Source: Actinomadura meyerae (lineage in GTDB: Bacteria; Actinomycetota; Actinomycetes; Streptosporangiales; Streptosporangiaceae). From it: a DNA stretch of 64,000 bases. The stretch's first letter is position 1; every line of letters starts with the position of its first letter. Made by a program: the position numbers and the translations under genes. The DNA lies in NCBI RefSeq assembly GCF_900188445.1, contig NZ_FZOR01000024.1:1-64000 (forward strand), in the 5' to 3' direction. Under the pieces are notes generated by a model. The model ran no database searches and was not told where the DNA came from. It saw only the letters and a program-made list of their open reading frames with translations. Below, piece by piece: positions 45,560-53,370 of this stretch.

Positions 45560-47080
45560 TCACTTGGTGGCGTGGCCGCCGATCTCGTCCGGCACGGTGC
45601 GCTTGGCGACCGGCGCCGGGGCGCGCCTCACCCGCTCGTTGCCGTTGACCGTCAGCGTGCTGTACGCGAACAGCTGGGTCACCGCGGCGGTGGCGTCGAT
45701 CATCTGGTCGAAGCCCTTGAGGTCCACGTTGTCGTAGCGGTCGCAGGCCGAGTGGTAGCAGGGGTCGTAGGCGATCCCCGCCGTGCCGCCGTAGACCGCC
45801 GCCTGCTCGGGCGTCTTGATGCCCTCGGCGCCCGTGAACAGGCCGCCCGCGGGGATGCCCGCGGTGATGAACGCGTTGTAGTCCGACCGCCCGTTGAACG
45901 GCGTCGGGTCGGTGGCGAGGCCCCGGCTCGCGAAGTAGTCGGTGAACGCCTTCTCGATCGCGCCGGACCCGGCGGGCGGCTCGACGTTGTTCTCGCCCGC
46001 GCTGTCGTCGCCGTCGTACACGAAGTTCACGTAGTTCGGCGAGCCGATCATGTCGAAGTCGAGCATCAGCGCGATCTTGTCGCGCTCGGCCTGCGGGAGG
46101 GTGTCGACGTAGTACTGCGAGCCGAGCAGGCCCTCCTCCTCGGCGCCCCAGAACGCGAACCGCACCTTGTTGCGGAGCTTGGCGCCGAGCTTGTGGATCT
46201 GCTTGGCCATCTCCAGCAGCGCCGCGGTGCCGGAGCCGTCGTCGTTGATGCCGGGGCCGTCGGTGACGCTGTCGTTGTGGGCGCCGACGACCACGACGTT
46301 GCTCGCCCTGCCCCGCTTGGTGTCGGCGACGACGTTGGCGGTCTCGCGCTTCTCGTTGAGCGTCTGCGTCTTCACGCGCAGCGTCAGGCCGCCGTTGTTC
46401 GCCTGGTCGACGAGCGCCCTGCCGACCGCGTTGGTCGGGCCGACCACCGGGATGTCGTACGGGGTGGTCAGCGTGCCGGCGACGGGTCCGGGCTGGTCGG
46501 GGAGCTGGTAGATGACCACGGCGGACGCGCCCGCCGCGATGGCGTTGTCGGCCTTGACGGAGAAGAAGCAGCCGCCGCGCTGGATCAGCGCGATGGCCCC
46601 CGAGGGGAAGCCCGCGAAGTCCTCGGCCTCGCAGCCGCTGCCGACCCCGGTGGCATCGCTGTCGACGGGCGCGGCGGGCGCGGTGACGTCGCCGGTGCCG
46701 GAGTACTGGAGGGTCGCGTAGTCGGTGCCCTGCGCGAAGGTCTTCTGCTCGGGGGCGGTCTCGGCGAAGACGGGATCCGCGGTCTGCTGCCAGAAGTCGA
46801 ACTCGAACTTCTGGACGACGGGGTCGTAGCCGGCCCGTTTGAGCTGGTCGGCGATGTACTTGATGGTGATCGTGCTGCCGGGCAGCCCGGCGGCCCGGTT
46901 GCCGCCGTTGGCGTCCGCGATCTTCTGCAGGTTCAGCTGGTGGTGGCGGACGTTCTTCAGCGTGACCAGCCGGGCGAGTTTCGCGTCGGCCGGACCGGCG
47001 GCCTGTGCGGACGGCACCGCGGCCAGGGTGGCGGCTGCGAGCGACAGCCCGGTGAGGGTTGCGAGCGCGGCTCTGCGCAT
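45560..47080 (-). CDS. secreted M28 aminopeptidase with PA domain, 506 aa
   Basis: A signal peptide (residues 1-27, ending PSAQAA) leads to a zinc exopeptidase of the Streptomyces aminopeptidase type. A protease-associated domain is inserted at about 130-245 (EDFAGFPSGAIALIQRGGCF). Zinc ligands are H in VVVGAHNDSV, D in INDDGSGTAALLEMA, E in WGAEEEGLLGSQYY, D in LMLDFDMIGSPN and H in CYHSACDRYDN. It is exported and releases N-terminal residues from peptides. ATG 47080 is the start. Confidence 0.92.
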   Translation of the reverse strand: MRRAALATLTGLSLAAATLAAVPSAQAAGPADAKLARLVTLKNVRHHQLNLQKIADANGGNRAAGLPGSTITIKYIADQLKRAGYDPVVQKFEFDFWQQTADPVFAETAPEQKTFAQGTDYATLQYSGTGDVTAPAAPVDSDATGVGSGCEAEDFAGFPSGAIALIQRGGCFFSVKADNAIAAGASAVVIYQLPDQPGPVAGTLTTPYDIPVVGPTNAVGRALVDQANNGGLTLRVKTQTLNEKRETANVVADTKRGRASNVVVVGAHNDSVTDGPGINDDGSGTAALLEMAKQIHKLGAKLRNKVRFAFWGAEEEGLLGSQYYVDTLPQAERDKIALMLDFDMIGSPNYVNFVYDGDDSAGENNVEPPAGSGAIEKAFTDYFASRGLATDPTPFNGRSDYNAFITAGIPAGGLFTGAEGIKTPEQAAVYGGTAGIAYDPCYHSACDRYDNVDLKGFDQMIDATAAVTQLFAYSTLTVNGNERVRRAPAPVAKRTVPDEIGGHATK

Positions 47081-47521
47081 ACCAGGTCTCCGTTTGTGGG
47101 GGGACGAAGCAACCCGAAGCCTGACACGCGTCAATTCACGCAACAAGACACGACTCTGCATCAAAACGGCCAATATTGGCCTCTTTCTCCCCACGGTTTA
47201 CAAGATCGACTTGCGGTTCCCCATCACCGTCCGTCCCGTCCTCCTGCACGGCTCGTGTCGATCATCATCGGCGGAACCCGGCCGCATTCCGCGAGGCCAC
47301 CTCGGAATGGCCCCGAACGGAAGGCGCTGACCTGCGAGAACGGCGGACGGCCGGGCCCGGCGGGCACACCGGCGCGCACCGCCCGTCCATTCGCCGAAGC
47401 GGCACCCACCGCATTCCGCCTGACGCGAGTTCCAGCAGGTGAGACCACTGGCACCGGACAAATCGGCGTGAGTATGCTTCGTCACCCTTGAAGGTGGCCG
47501 CCGACGATCAGGAGTGGGCCG
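47081..47521. other. 441-base gap between aminopeptidase and conservon
   Basis: No gene is supported here. The part near the aminopeptidase (47,100-47,220) is noticeably AT-richer and carries a perfect palindrome at 47168-47181, so it is probably that gene's promoter. The rest has no coding pattern. An AGGAG at 47510-47514 is the ribosome site for cvnA. Confidence 0.5.
47168..47181. promoter_or_regulatory. perfect 14-base palindrome
   Basis: GGCCAATATTGGCC at 47168-47181 is a perfect palindrome 88 bases upstream of the aminopeptidase start in an AT-rich island. It is a likely operator. Confidence 0.5.
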
Positions 47522-50080
47522 TTGTCGAGTCCCGAACAGGAGCCCAAGCCCCACGGGCGCCCGCGCACCCGGCCGATCGGGCGGCGGATCGTCCTGCTCC
47601 TCGCGATCCCGCTGGTGTCGCTCGTGGCCCTGTGGACGTACTCGGCCGTCCCGGCGCTGAACGACGCGCTCCTGCGCAACCAGTACGCCGAGAACCACGA
47701 CCTGGTGGGCCAGCCCGCGAACCTCGCCATGCAGGCCGTGCAGGAGGAGCGCGCCGCCGCGGTCGCCGCCCTGGCGAAGCCGTCGGCGGTCAACGAGCGC
47801 ACGTTCAAGGACGCGGTCGGCAAGACCGAGCGCGCGGTCGCCGCGTTCCGCAGGCTCGCGCTCGCGCCGGCGGCGACCGAGCACATGGTCGAGAGCGCGA
47901 TCCAGCGGACCCGGGACGTCGGCAACCAGTTCGACCAGCTCGCCAGCATCCGGTCGCAGATCACCGCGCGGAACGTCTCGGCGCTGGAGGCCATCAACGC
48001 CTACAGCGACGCCTTCGACAAGACCGTCCGGCTGCTGACCACGCTGGTCACCATCGCCGACGTCGACGTCTACCAGCAGACCAACGGCGTCCTCTACATG
48101 TACTGGGCGCGCGACTTCATGCTGCGCGAGGACCTGCTGCTCACCGGCCTCGGCGGCGGCCGGCTGAAGGCCGGCGGCCGGGCCGCCTTCGCGCAGTGGG
48201 CGGGCGCCCGCGCCGAGCTGATCGAGCTCGGGCAGTCCGGGCTCAGCGGCGGGATCGCGAAGACCATGAGCGGGCTGGTGAACTCGCCCGCCTACGCCGA
48301 CTACGTCGCGCTGGAGACCGCCGTCGTGCGGCAGGGCCGGGCGCCCGCCCCGCAGCGGTGGCAGGCCAGCGTCAAGGCGGCCGGGCAGCTGTGGCTCGGC
48401 ACCGCCTTCAAGGCCGGCGAGCAGCTCCAGCACGACGAGGTCGGGCCCGCCGGCGACCGGATCATGCTGCGGGTCTACCTCGCGGGCGGCGTCGGGCTGC
48501 TCGCCGTGATCGCGTCCATCGTGCTGTCGCTGCTGTTCGCGCGGCGGCACGCGAGCGAGCTGCGGCGGCTGCAGCGGTCGGCGCAGGAGCTGGCGAACGA
48601 GCGGCTCCCCCGCGTCGTGGCGCGGCTGCGGCGCGGTGAGCGGGTGGACCTGGAGGCCGAGACGCCCCGCCCCGCGTCCGGCAGGACCCGCGAGGTCGCG
48701 CTGGTCAGCGAGGCGTTCGAGACCGTCCAGCGGCAGGCGATCCGGACCGCGATCGGCGAGGCGGAGCTGCGCGCCAGCATCAACCGGGTCTTCGTGAACC
48801 TGTCCTGGCGCAGCCAGTCGCTGCTGCACCGGCAGCTGCGGCTGCTGGACCAGATGGAGCGGCGCGCGTCCAGCCCCGAGGAGCTGGACGACCTGTTCCG
48901 CCTCGACCACCTCACCACCCGCATGCGGCGGCACGCCGAGGGCCTGGTCATCCTGTCCGGCTCGCCCACCGTCCGCGCCTGGGACCACCCCGTCGCCGCC
49001 GAGGACGTGGTGCGCGCCGCGATCGCCGAGGTCGAGGACTACACCCGCATCGAGGTGACCGGCGCGTCGTCGGCCGCGGTCAGCGGGGACGTCGTCGCCG
49101 ACGTCATCCACCTGCTCGCCGAGCTGATCGAGAACGCCACCGCCTACTCCCCGCCGACCACCGAGGTCACCGTCAAGATCGAGACGGTCGCCAACGGGCT
49201 CGCGGTGGAGGTCGTCGACCGCGGCATCGGCCTCGCGCCGGAGGAGCTGGACGCGCTCAACCGGCGCCTCGCCAGCGCCGTCGAGTTCGACCTCGTCGAC
49301 ACCGAGCGGCTCGGCCTGTTCGTCGTCGCGCGGCTCGCCGCCCGGCACGACATCAAGGTCTCGCTGCAGCCCTCGGCGTACGGGGGCACGACCGCGATCG
49401 TCCTCGTCCCGCACTCCCTGGTCGTCCTGGACGACCAGTGGCAGCCGGTCGGCGAGGGCGGCGCGGCGGCGGAGCCGGTCGGCGCGGGCGCGCCGCGGGT
49501 CGGCCGCCCGGTCCGCCGCGCGCTGCCCGGCCCGGCGGGCCCGCCGTCCCGCCCGGCGCCCGGGGACGGCCCGCCCGCGCCGGTCGCCTTCAACACGCCG
49601 GTGTCGTTCGAGACGCCGCCCGCCGCGGACGCGCGGTCCGGCTTCACCGTGCCCGACTCGTACGACGCCCAGGTCTCCTACGACCCCCCGGAGCAGAACG
49701 GGCGGGTCTCCTACGACGGGCAGGGCCCGTACAGCGGGGCCGCCGCCGATGCGGCGGTGTCCTTCGACCCGCCCGGACGGGCCGATGGCCGGACCCGGCC
49801 GGGGGACGCGGAGGCGGAACCGGCCGAGGTGGAGGACAGCGAGGTCACCGGGCGGCTCCCGCGCCGCGTCCGGCAGCGCAACCTCGCTCCTCAGCTGCGC
49901 AGGCGCCCGGCGAACGGGCGGCCGAAGGCGGCCGCCCCGGCCGAGGAGGACTTCGAGGAGCCGAGCCCGGAGCTCAGCCGCGACCTGATGGCCTCGCTAC
50001 AGTCGGGATGGCTGCGCGGCAGGGTCGCCGACGACGAACCGGGCGATCTCGAACCACGCGATGAATGGGGGGAATCATGA
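47522..50080 (+). CDS. cvnA: conservon sensor kinase CvnA (NIT-HAMP-HATPase), 852 aa
   Basis: The protein is a membrane sensor: a helix at about 22-43, an extracytoplasmic nitrate-sensing-like (NIT) domain, a second helix near 315-340, a HAMP segment and an HATPase domain. The latter has LLAELIENATAYSPPTTEVT (N box), VVDRGIGLAPEELDALN (G1) and LFVVARLAARHDIKVSL (G2). No typical phospho-histidine motif precedes it, as in other CvnA proteins. The C-terminal 200 residues are Pro-rich with repeats of VSF/VSYDPP type. The start is TTG 47522. It heads cvnABCD, which works as a receptor-GTPase complex at the membrane. Confidence 0.9.
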   Translation: MSSPEQEPKPHGRPRTRPIGRRIVLLLAIPLVSLVALWTYSAVPALNDALLRNQYAENHDLVGQPANLAMQAVQEERAAAVAALAKPSAVNERTFKDAVGKTERAVAAFRRLALAPAATEHMVESAIQRTRDVGNQFDQLASIRSQITARNVSALEAINAYSDAFDKTVRLLTTLVTIADVDVYQQTNGVLYMYWARDFMLREDLLLTGLGGGRLKAGGRAAFAQWAGARAELIELGQSGLSGGIAKTMSGLVNSPAYADYVALETAVVRQGRAPAPQRWQASVKAAGQLWLGTAFKAGEQLQHDEVGPAGDRIMLRVYLAGGVGLLAVIASIVLSLLFARRHASELRRLQRSAQELANERLPRVVARLRRGERVDLEAETPRPASGRTREVALVSEAFETVQRQAIRTAIGEAELRASINRVFVNLSWRSQSLLHRQLRLLDQMERRASSPEELDDLFRLDHLTTRMRRHAEGLVILSGSPTVRAWDHPVAAEDVVRAAIAEVEDYTRIEVTGASSAAVSGDVVADVIHLLAELIENATAYSPPTTEVTVKIETVANGLAVEVVDRGIGLAPEELDALNRRLASAVEFDLVDTERLGLFVVARLAARHDIKVSLQPSAYGGTTAIVLVPHSLVVLDDQWQPVGEGGAAAEPVGAGAPRVGRPVRRALPGPAGPPSRPAPGDGPPAPVAFNTPVSFETPPAADARSGFTVPDSYDAQVSYDPPEQNGRVSYDGQGPYSGAAADAAVSFDPPGRADGRTRPGDAEAEPAEVEDSEVTGRLPRRVRQRNLAPQLRRRPANGRPKAAAPAEEDFEEPSPELSRDLMASLQSGWLRGRVADDEPGDLEPRDEWGES

Positions 50081-50514
50081 CTCGGCAGGGCCACGCCACC
50101 GGCGAGCTCGACTGGCTGCTGGAGGATCTGGTGCAACGGGTCGGCGAGGTCCGCCAGGCCGTGCTGCTGTCCCGCGACGGGCTGGTCATGGGCGCCTCGG
50201 GCGACGTCACCCGCAAGGACGCCGAGTTCCTCGCGGCGCTGTCGTCGGGCTTCCACAGCCTCGCCAACGGCGCCCGCGAGCACTTCCAGGCCAAGCAGGT
50301 GCGGCAGACGGTCGTGGAGCTGGACGACCGGCTGTTCTTCGTCATGCCGGCCGGGAACGGCAGCTGCCTCGCGGTGCTCAGCGACGCCGGCGGCAACGCC
50401 GGGCTCGTCGCCTACGAGACCACCATGCTGATCAAGCGGGTGCGGCGGGCGCTGTCGGCGTCGCCGCGCGCCGCCGCCGAGGACGCCTCGCTGCGGCCGG
50501 GTGCGTCGGGCTGA
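50077..50514 (+). CDS. cvnB: conservon roadblock/LC7 protein CvnB, 145 aa
   Basis: The roadblock/LC7 fold is seen in LDWLLEDLVQRVGEVRQAVL, LLSRDGLVMGASGDV and FFVMPAGNGSCLAVLSDAGG. These proteins bind small GTPases, here CvnD, and modulate their state. The ATG overlaps the cvnA stop as ATGA, so the ATG at 50065 is less likely. It ends six bases before cvnC. Confidence 0.92.
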   Translation: MTRQGHATGELDWLLEDLVQRVGEVRQAVLLSRDGLVMGASGDVTRKDAEFLAALSSGFHSLANGAREHFQAKQVRQTVVELDDRLFFVMPAGNGSCLAVLSDAGGNAGLVAYETTMLIKRVRRALSASPRAAAEDASLRPGASG

Positions 50515-50520
50515 GCCACC

Positions 50521-50898
50521 GTGGAGACGCCGAAGGAGCGCTGGATCGGCCGGGACGCCGGCCCGGTCGTCCGGCCGTACGCGGTGACCCGCGGGCGCAC
50601 CCGCCCCCGCGGGCTCGTCGTCGACCTGGTGACGATCCTGGTCGCGACCGGCCGCACCCCGGGCGACCGGGTGTGGCTGTCGCGCGAGCAGCGGCGGCTG
50701 CTCGAGCTGTGCCGCCGGCCGTCGACGCCGGCCGACCTGGCCTCGGAGACCGACCTCCCCTTCCGGGTGGTGCAGATCCTGCTGGAGGACCTGCACCAGT
50801 ACGGCCTGATCGAGGAGGTTCCGCAGGCGGAGGAACCGTCCGAACGCCCCGACCCCCGCATCCTGATGAGAGTGCTCGATGAACTTCGCCGCCTCTGA
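50521..50898 (+). CDS. cvnC: conservon DUF742 protein CvnC, 125 aa
   Basis: The DUF742 protein has VVRPYAVTRGRTRPRG, the winged-helix-like LSREQRRLLELCRRPSTPAD and LPFRVVQILLEDLHQYGLIE. In conservons it links CvnB to CvnD. The start is GTG 50521 and the end overlaps cvnD by 20 bases. Confidence 0.9.
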   Translation: METPKERWIGRDAGPVVRPYAVTRGRTRPRGLVVDLVTILVATGRTPGDRVWLSREQRRLLELCRRPSTPADLASETDLPFRVVQILLEDLHQYGLIEEVPQAEEPSERPDPRILMRVLDELRRL

Positions 50899-51481
50899 CC
50901 CGTCCGCCACGCCGTACGCGCCGGCCGACGACATCCCCACGCACACGCTGAAGGTGCTGGTGGCCGGAGGCTTCGGCGTCGGCAAGACGACGCTCGTCGG
51001 CGCGGTGAGCGAGATCCGCCCGCTGCGCACCGAGGAGACCCTCACCGACGCCTCGATCGGGGTGGACGACCTCGGCGGCGTCGAGGGCAAGACCACCACG
51101 ACCGTCGCGATGGACTTCGGCCGGCTCACCTTCTCCGGCGGCGTCCGGCTGTACCTGTTCGGGACGCCCGGCCAGGAGCGGTTCTGGTTCATGTGGGACC
51201 AGATCGCCTACGGCGCCGTCGGCGCGATCGTGCTGGTCGACACCCGCCGGCTGTCGTCGAGCTTCGCCTCCATCGACTTCTTCGAGCAGCGGGAGATCCC
51301 GTTCGTGGTCGCCGCGAACCAGTTCGACGGCGCCCGCCGCTACTCCGTCGAGGAGATCCGCGACGCCCTCGACGTCGACCCGGAGGTGCCCGTCCTGATG
51401 TGCGACGTGCGCAGCCGCGAGGTCGCGCGGGGCGTGCTCGTGGCCCTGGTGGAGCACGCGCTCCAGACGGCCCAGCGCTAG
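50879..51481 (+). CDS. cvnD: conservon Ras-like GTPase CvnD, 200 aa
   Basis: The G1 loop is GGFGVGKTT at 30-38. The G3 region is LFGTPGQERFWFMWDQIAYG, where most GTPases have DxAGQE. The G4 region AANQFDG stands in for NKxD. Such changes are normal for CvnD and suggest low intrinsic activity with partners filling in. No cytochrome P450 gene (cvnE) follows; instead a TetR gene converges with a 4-base overlap. Confidence 0.92.
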   Translation: MNFAASDPSATPYAPADDIPTHTLKVLVAGGFGVGKTTLVGAVSEIRPLRTEETLTDASIGVDDLGGVEGKTTTTVAMDFGRLTFSGGVRLYLFGTPGQERFWFMWDQIAYGAVGAIVLVDTRRLSSSFASIDFFEQREIPFVVAANQFDGARRYSVEEIRDALDVDPEVPVLMCDVRSREVARGVLVALVEHALQTAQR

Positions 51482-52116
51482 CCGGGCGGCCGCATGCGGG
51501 CGACGATCAGGGACGCCAGCGCGGCGTAGGCGGCGGAGTCGTCCAGCCCGGTCCGCGCCTCGATCTCGCCGCGGTGGATGGACTCCATCACCTGCCCCGC
51601 GACGGCGCCGAGGAACGCCGCGTCGGCGCCGGGCATCCGGCCGTCGGCCTCCCGGACGAGCCCCCGCACCCGCCGGACCGCGAACCCGGTGTTCTCCTTG
51701 TAGATCTCGCGCGCGGGCGCGAACGCGTCCAGGTCGGCGAAGAACGCGGGCGACGCCGGGGCCAGCTCGCGCGAGATCGCCCGCAGGTAGGCGCCGACGC
51801 GCTCGCGCGGGTCGGTCTCCAGGGCGAGCGCGGCCTCCACCCGCTCGGTCGCCCGCCGGAAGAACGCGCGCACCACGGCCGCGATGATCTGCTCCCGGCT
51901 GGCCGCGACCGCGTACAGCGTGCTCTTGGAGCAGCGCAGCTCCGCGGCGAGGTCGGCGACGCTCAGCTCGGCGAACCCGCGGTCGAGGAAGACGTCCATG
52001 AGCCGCCCGATCAGCGCCTCCCGCCGCCGCTCCGCCCGGCCGGCCCGCTCGTTTCCGGCCCGCTCGGCCGCGGCCCGCTCGGCCCCCGCCCGCTCGTCTC
52101 CGGCCCGCTCGCGCAT
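51478..52116 (-). CDS. TetR-family regulator with ERAG-repeat N-terminus, 212 aa
   Basis: The helix-turn-helix reads REALIGRLMDVFLDRGFAE, LSVADLAAELRCSKSTLYAV. Ahead of it, residues 2-30 are five near-copies of ERAGx, encoded by an exact 15-base period. The C-terminal domain matches TetR regulators next to acyl-CoA dehydrogenases. It diverges from such a gene across 72 bases that contain an operator array, so it very likely represses that gene. The start is ATG 52116. Confidence 0.88.
   Translation of the reverse strand: MRERAGDERAGAERAAAERAGNERAGRAERRREALIGRLMDVFLDRGFAELSVADLAAELRCSKSTLYAVAASREQIIAAVVRAFFRRATERVEAALALETDPRERVGAYLRAISRELAPASPAFFADLDAFAPAREIYKENTGFAVRRVRGLVREADGRMPGADAAFLGAVAGQVMESIHRGEIEARTGLDDSAAYAALASLIVARMRPPG
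52043..52111. repeat. five 15-base tandem repeats inside tetR
   Basis: GCCCGCTCG occurs at 52043, 52058, 52073, 52088 and 52103, exactly 15 bases apart. Spacer bases vary. Read on the minus strand the unit encodes ERAG plus one variable residue. Confidence 0.85.
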
Positions 52117-52125
52117 GGCGGAGAC

Positions 52126-52163
52126 AGTACCAAAATGGGTTCGCCGGTACCGGTCTTGGTACT
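52126..52163. promoter_or_regulatory. operator array between tetR and acyl-CoA dehydrogenase gene
   Basis: AGTACCAA at 52126-52133 and TTGGTACT at 52156-52163 are exact complements. Between them CCGGTACCGG at 52144-52153 is a perfect palindrome. The shared half-site TACC/GGTA appears four times, which suits two TetR dimers. Confidence 0.65.
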
Positions 52164-52188
52164 CTGAGGCGGCCGAAAGGAGTCGTCC

Positions 52189-53331
52189 ATGCCCGCCACC
52201 CGGCACCTGCCGAACCCCGAGTCCGCGGACCTGATCGCGCTGACCCGCGAGATCGCGGCGAAGGAGCTCGCCCCGCACGCCGCCGACGCGGAGCGCACCG
52301 CGACGTTCCCCCGCGAGGCGTTCGCGACGCTGGGCCGGGCCGGGCTACTCACCCTCCCCTACCCGGAGGAGTTCGGCGGCGGCGCCCAGCCGTACGAGGT
52401 GTACCTCCAGGTGCTGGAGGAGATCGGCGCGGTCTGGGCGAGCGTCGGCGTCGGGGTCAGCGTCCACGCCCTGTCGTGCTTCCCGCTGTTCGCCTACGGC
52501 ACCGACGAGCAGCGCGCGAAGTGGCTGCCGGGCATGCTGTCCGGGGAGCAGCTCGGCGCGTACTGCCTGTCGGAGGCGCACGCCGGCTCCGACCCCGGCG
52601 CGATGCGCGCCAAGGCCGTCCGGGACGGCGACTCCTACGTCCTCAACGGCGCCAAGGCGTGGACGACCCACGGCGGCAAGGCCGACTTCTACACGGTGAT
52701 GGCCCGCACCGCCGACACCGGTTCCCGCGGCATCTCCTGCTTCCACGTCCCCGCCGGCACCCCGGGCCTGGAGTTCGACGAGCCCGAGGACAAGATGGGC
52801 CTGATGGGCTCGACCACGGCGACCGTCCGCCTGGTGGACGCGCGCGTCCCGGCCGCCAACCTGATCGGGGAGGAGGGCCAGGGCCTGTCCATCGCCCTCG
52901 CCGGGCTCGACGCGGGCCGCCTCGGCATCGCCGCCGTCGCCACGGGCCTCTCCCAGGGCGCCCTGGACGCCGCCGTCGCCTACGCCAAGGAGCGCGAGGC
53001 GTTCGGCAAGGCCATCATCGACCACCAGGGGCTGGCGTTCGTCCTCGCCGACATGGCCGCCGCGATCGAGTCGGCCCGCGCCACCTACCTGTCCGCCGCC
53101 CGCCTCAAGGACGCAGGCCGCCCCTACGGCCGCGAGGCGTCCATCGCGAAGCTGGTCGCCACCGACAACGCGATGAAGGTGACGACCGACGCCGTCCAGG
53201 TCCTCGGCGGCGCCGGCTACACCCGCGACTTCCCGGTCGAGCGCTACATGCGCGAGGCCAAGGTCATGCAGATCTTCGAGGGGACGAACCAGATCCAGCG
53301 GCTGGTCATCTCCCGCCACCTCGCCCGGTAG
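52189..53331 (+). CDS. acyl-CoA dehydrogenase, 380 aa
   Basis: This FAD enzyme makes the first double bond in acyl-CoA breakdown. Marks are LPYPEEFGGGAQPYEVYLQV, GAYCLSEAHAGSDPGAM, GAKAWTTHGGKADFYTV and AVQVLGGAGYTRDFPVERYM. The catalytic Glu lies in MQIFEGTNQIQR, the position used by short- and medium-chain enzymes. ATG 52189 has AAAGGAG upstream. It is paired with a divergent TetR gene and lies next to the box cluster, so its substrate might be an intermediate from aromatic ring cleavage. Confidence 0.92.
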   Translation: MPATRHLPNPESADLIALTREIAAKELAPHAADAERTATFPREAFATLGRAGLLTLPYPEEFGGGAQPYEVYLQVLEEIGAVWASVGVGVSVHALSCFPLFAYGTDEQRAKWLPGMLSGEQLGAYCLSEAHAGSDPGAMRAKAVRDGDSYVLNGAKAWTTHGGKADFYTVMARTADTGSRGISCFHVPAGTPGLEFDEPEDKMGLMGSTTATVRLVDARVPAANLIGEEGQGLSIALAGLDAGRLGIAAVATGLSQGALDAAVAYAKEREAFGKAIIDHQGLAFVLADMAAAIESARATYLSAARLKDAGRPYGREASIAKLVATDNAMKVTTDAVQVLGGAGYTRDFPVERYMREAKVMQIFEGTNQIQRLVISRHLAR

Positions 53332-53370
53332 CGCGTGCCCACCCGGCCCCGGCCCGGTCGCCGGCGGCCC

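Noticed and set aside
47224..47454. 76-codon minus-strand frame in the gap before cvnA
   Set aside because: No ribosome site, no family features and mixed codon pattern.
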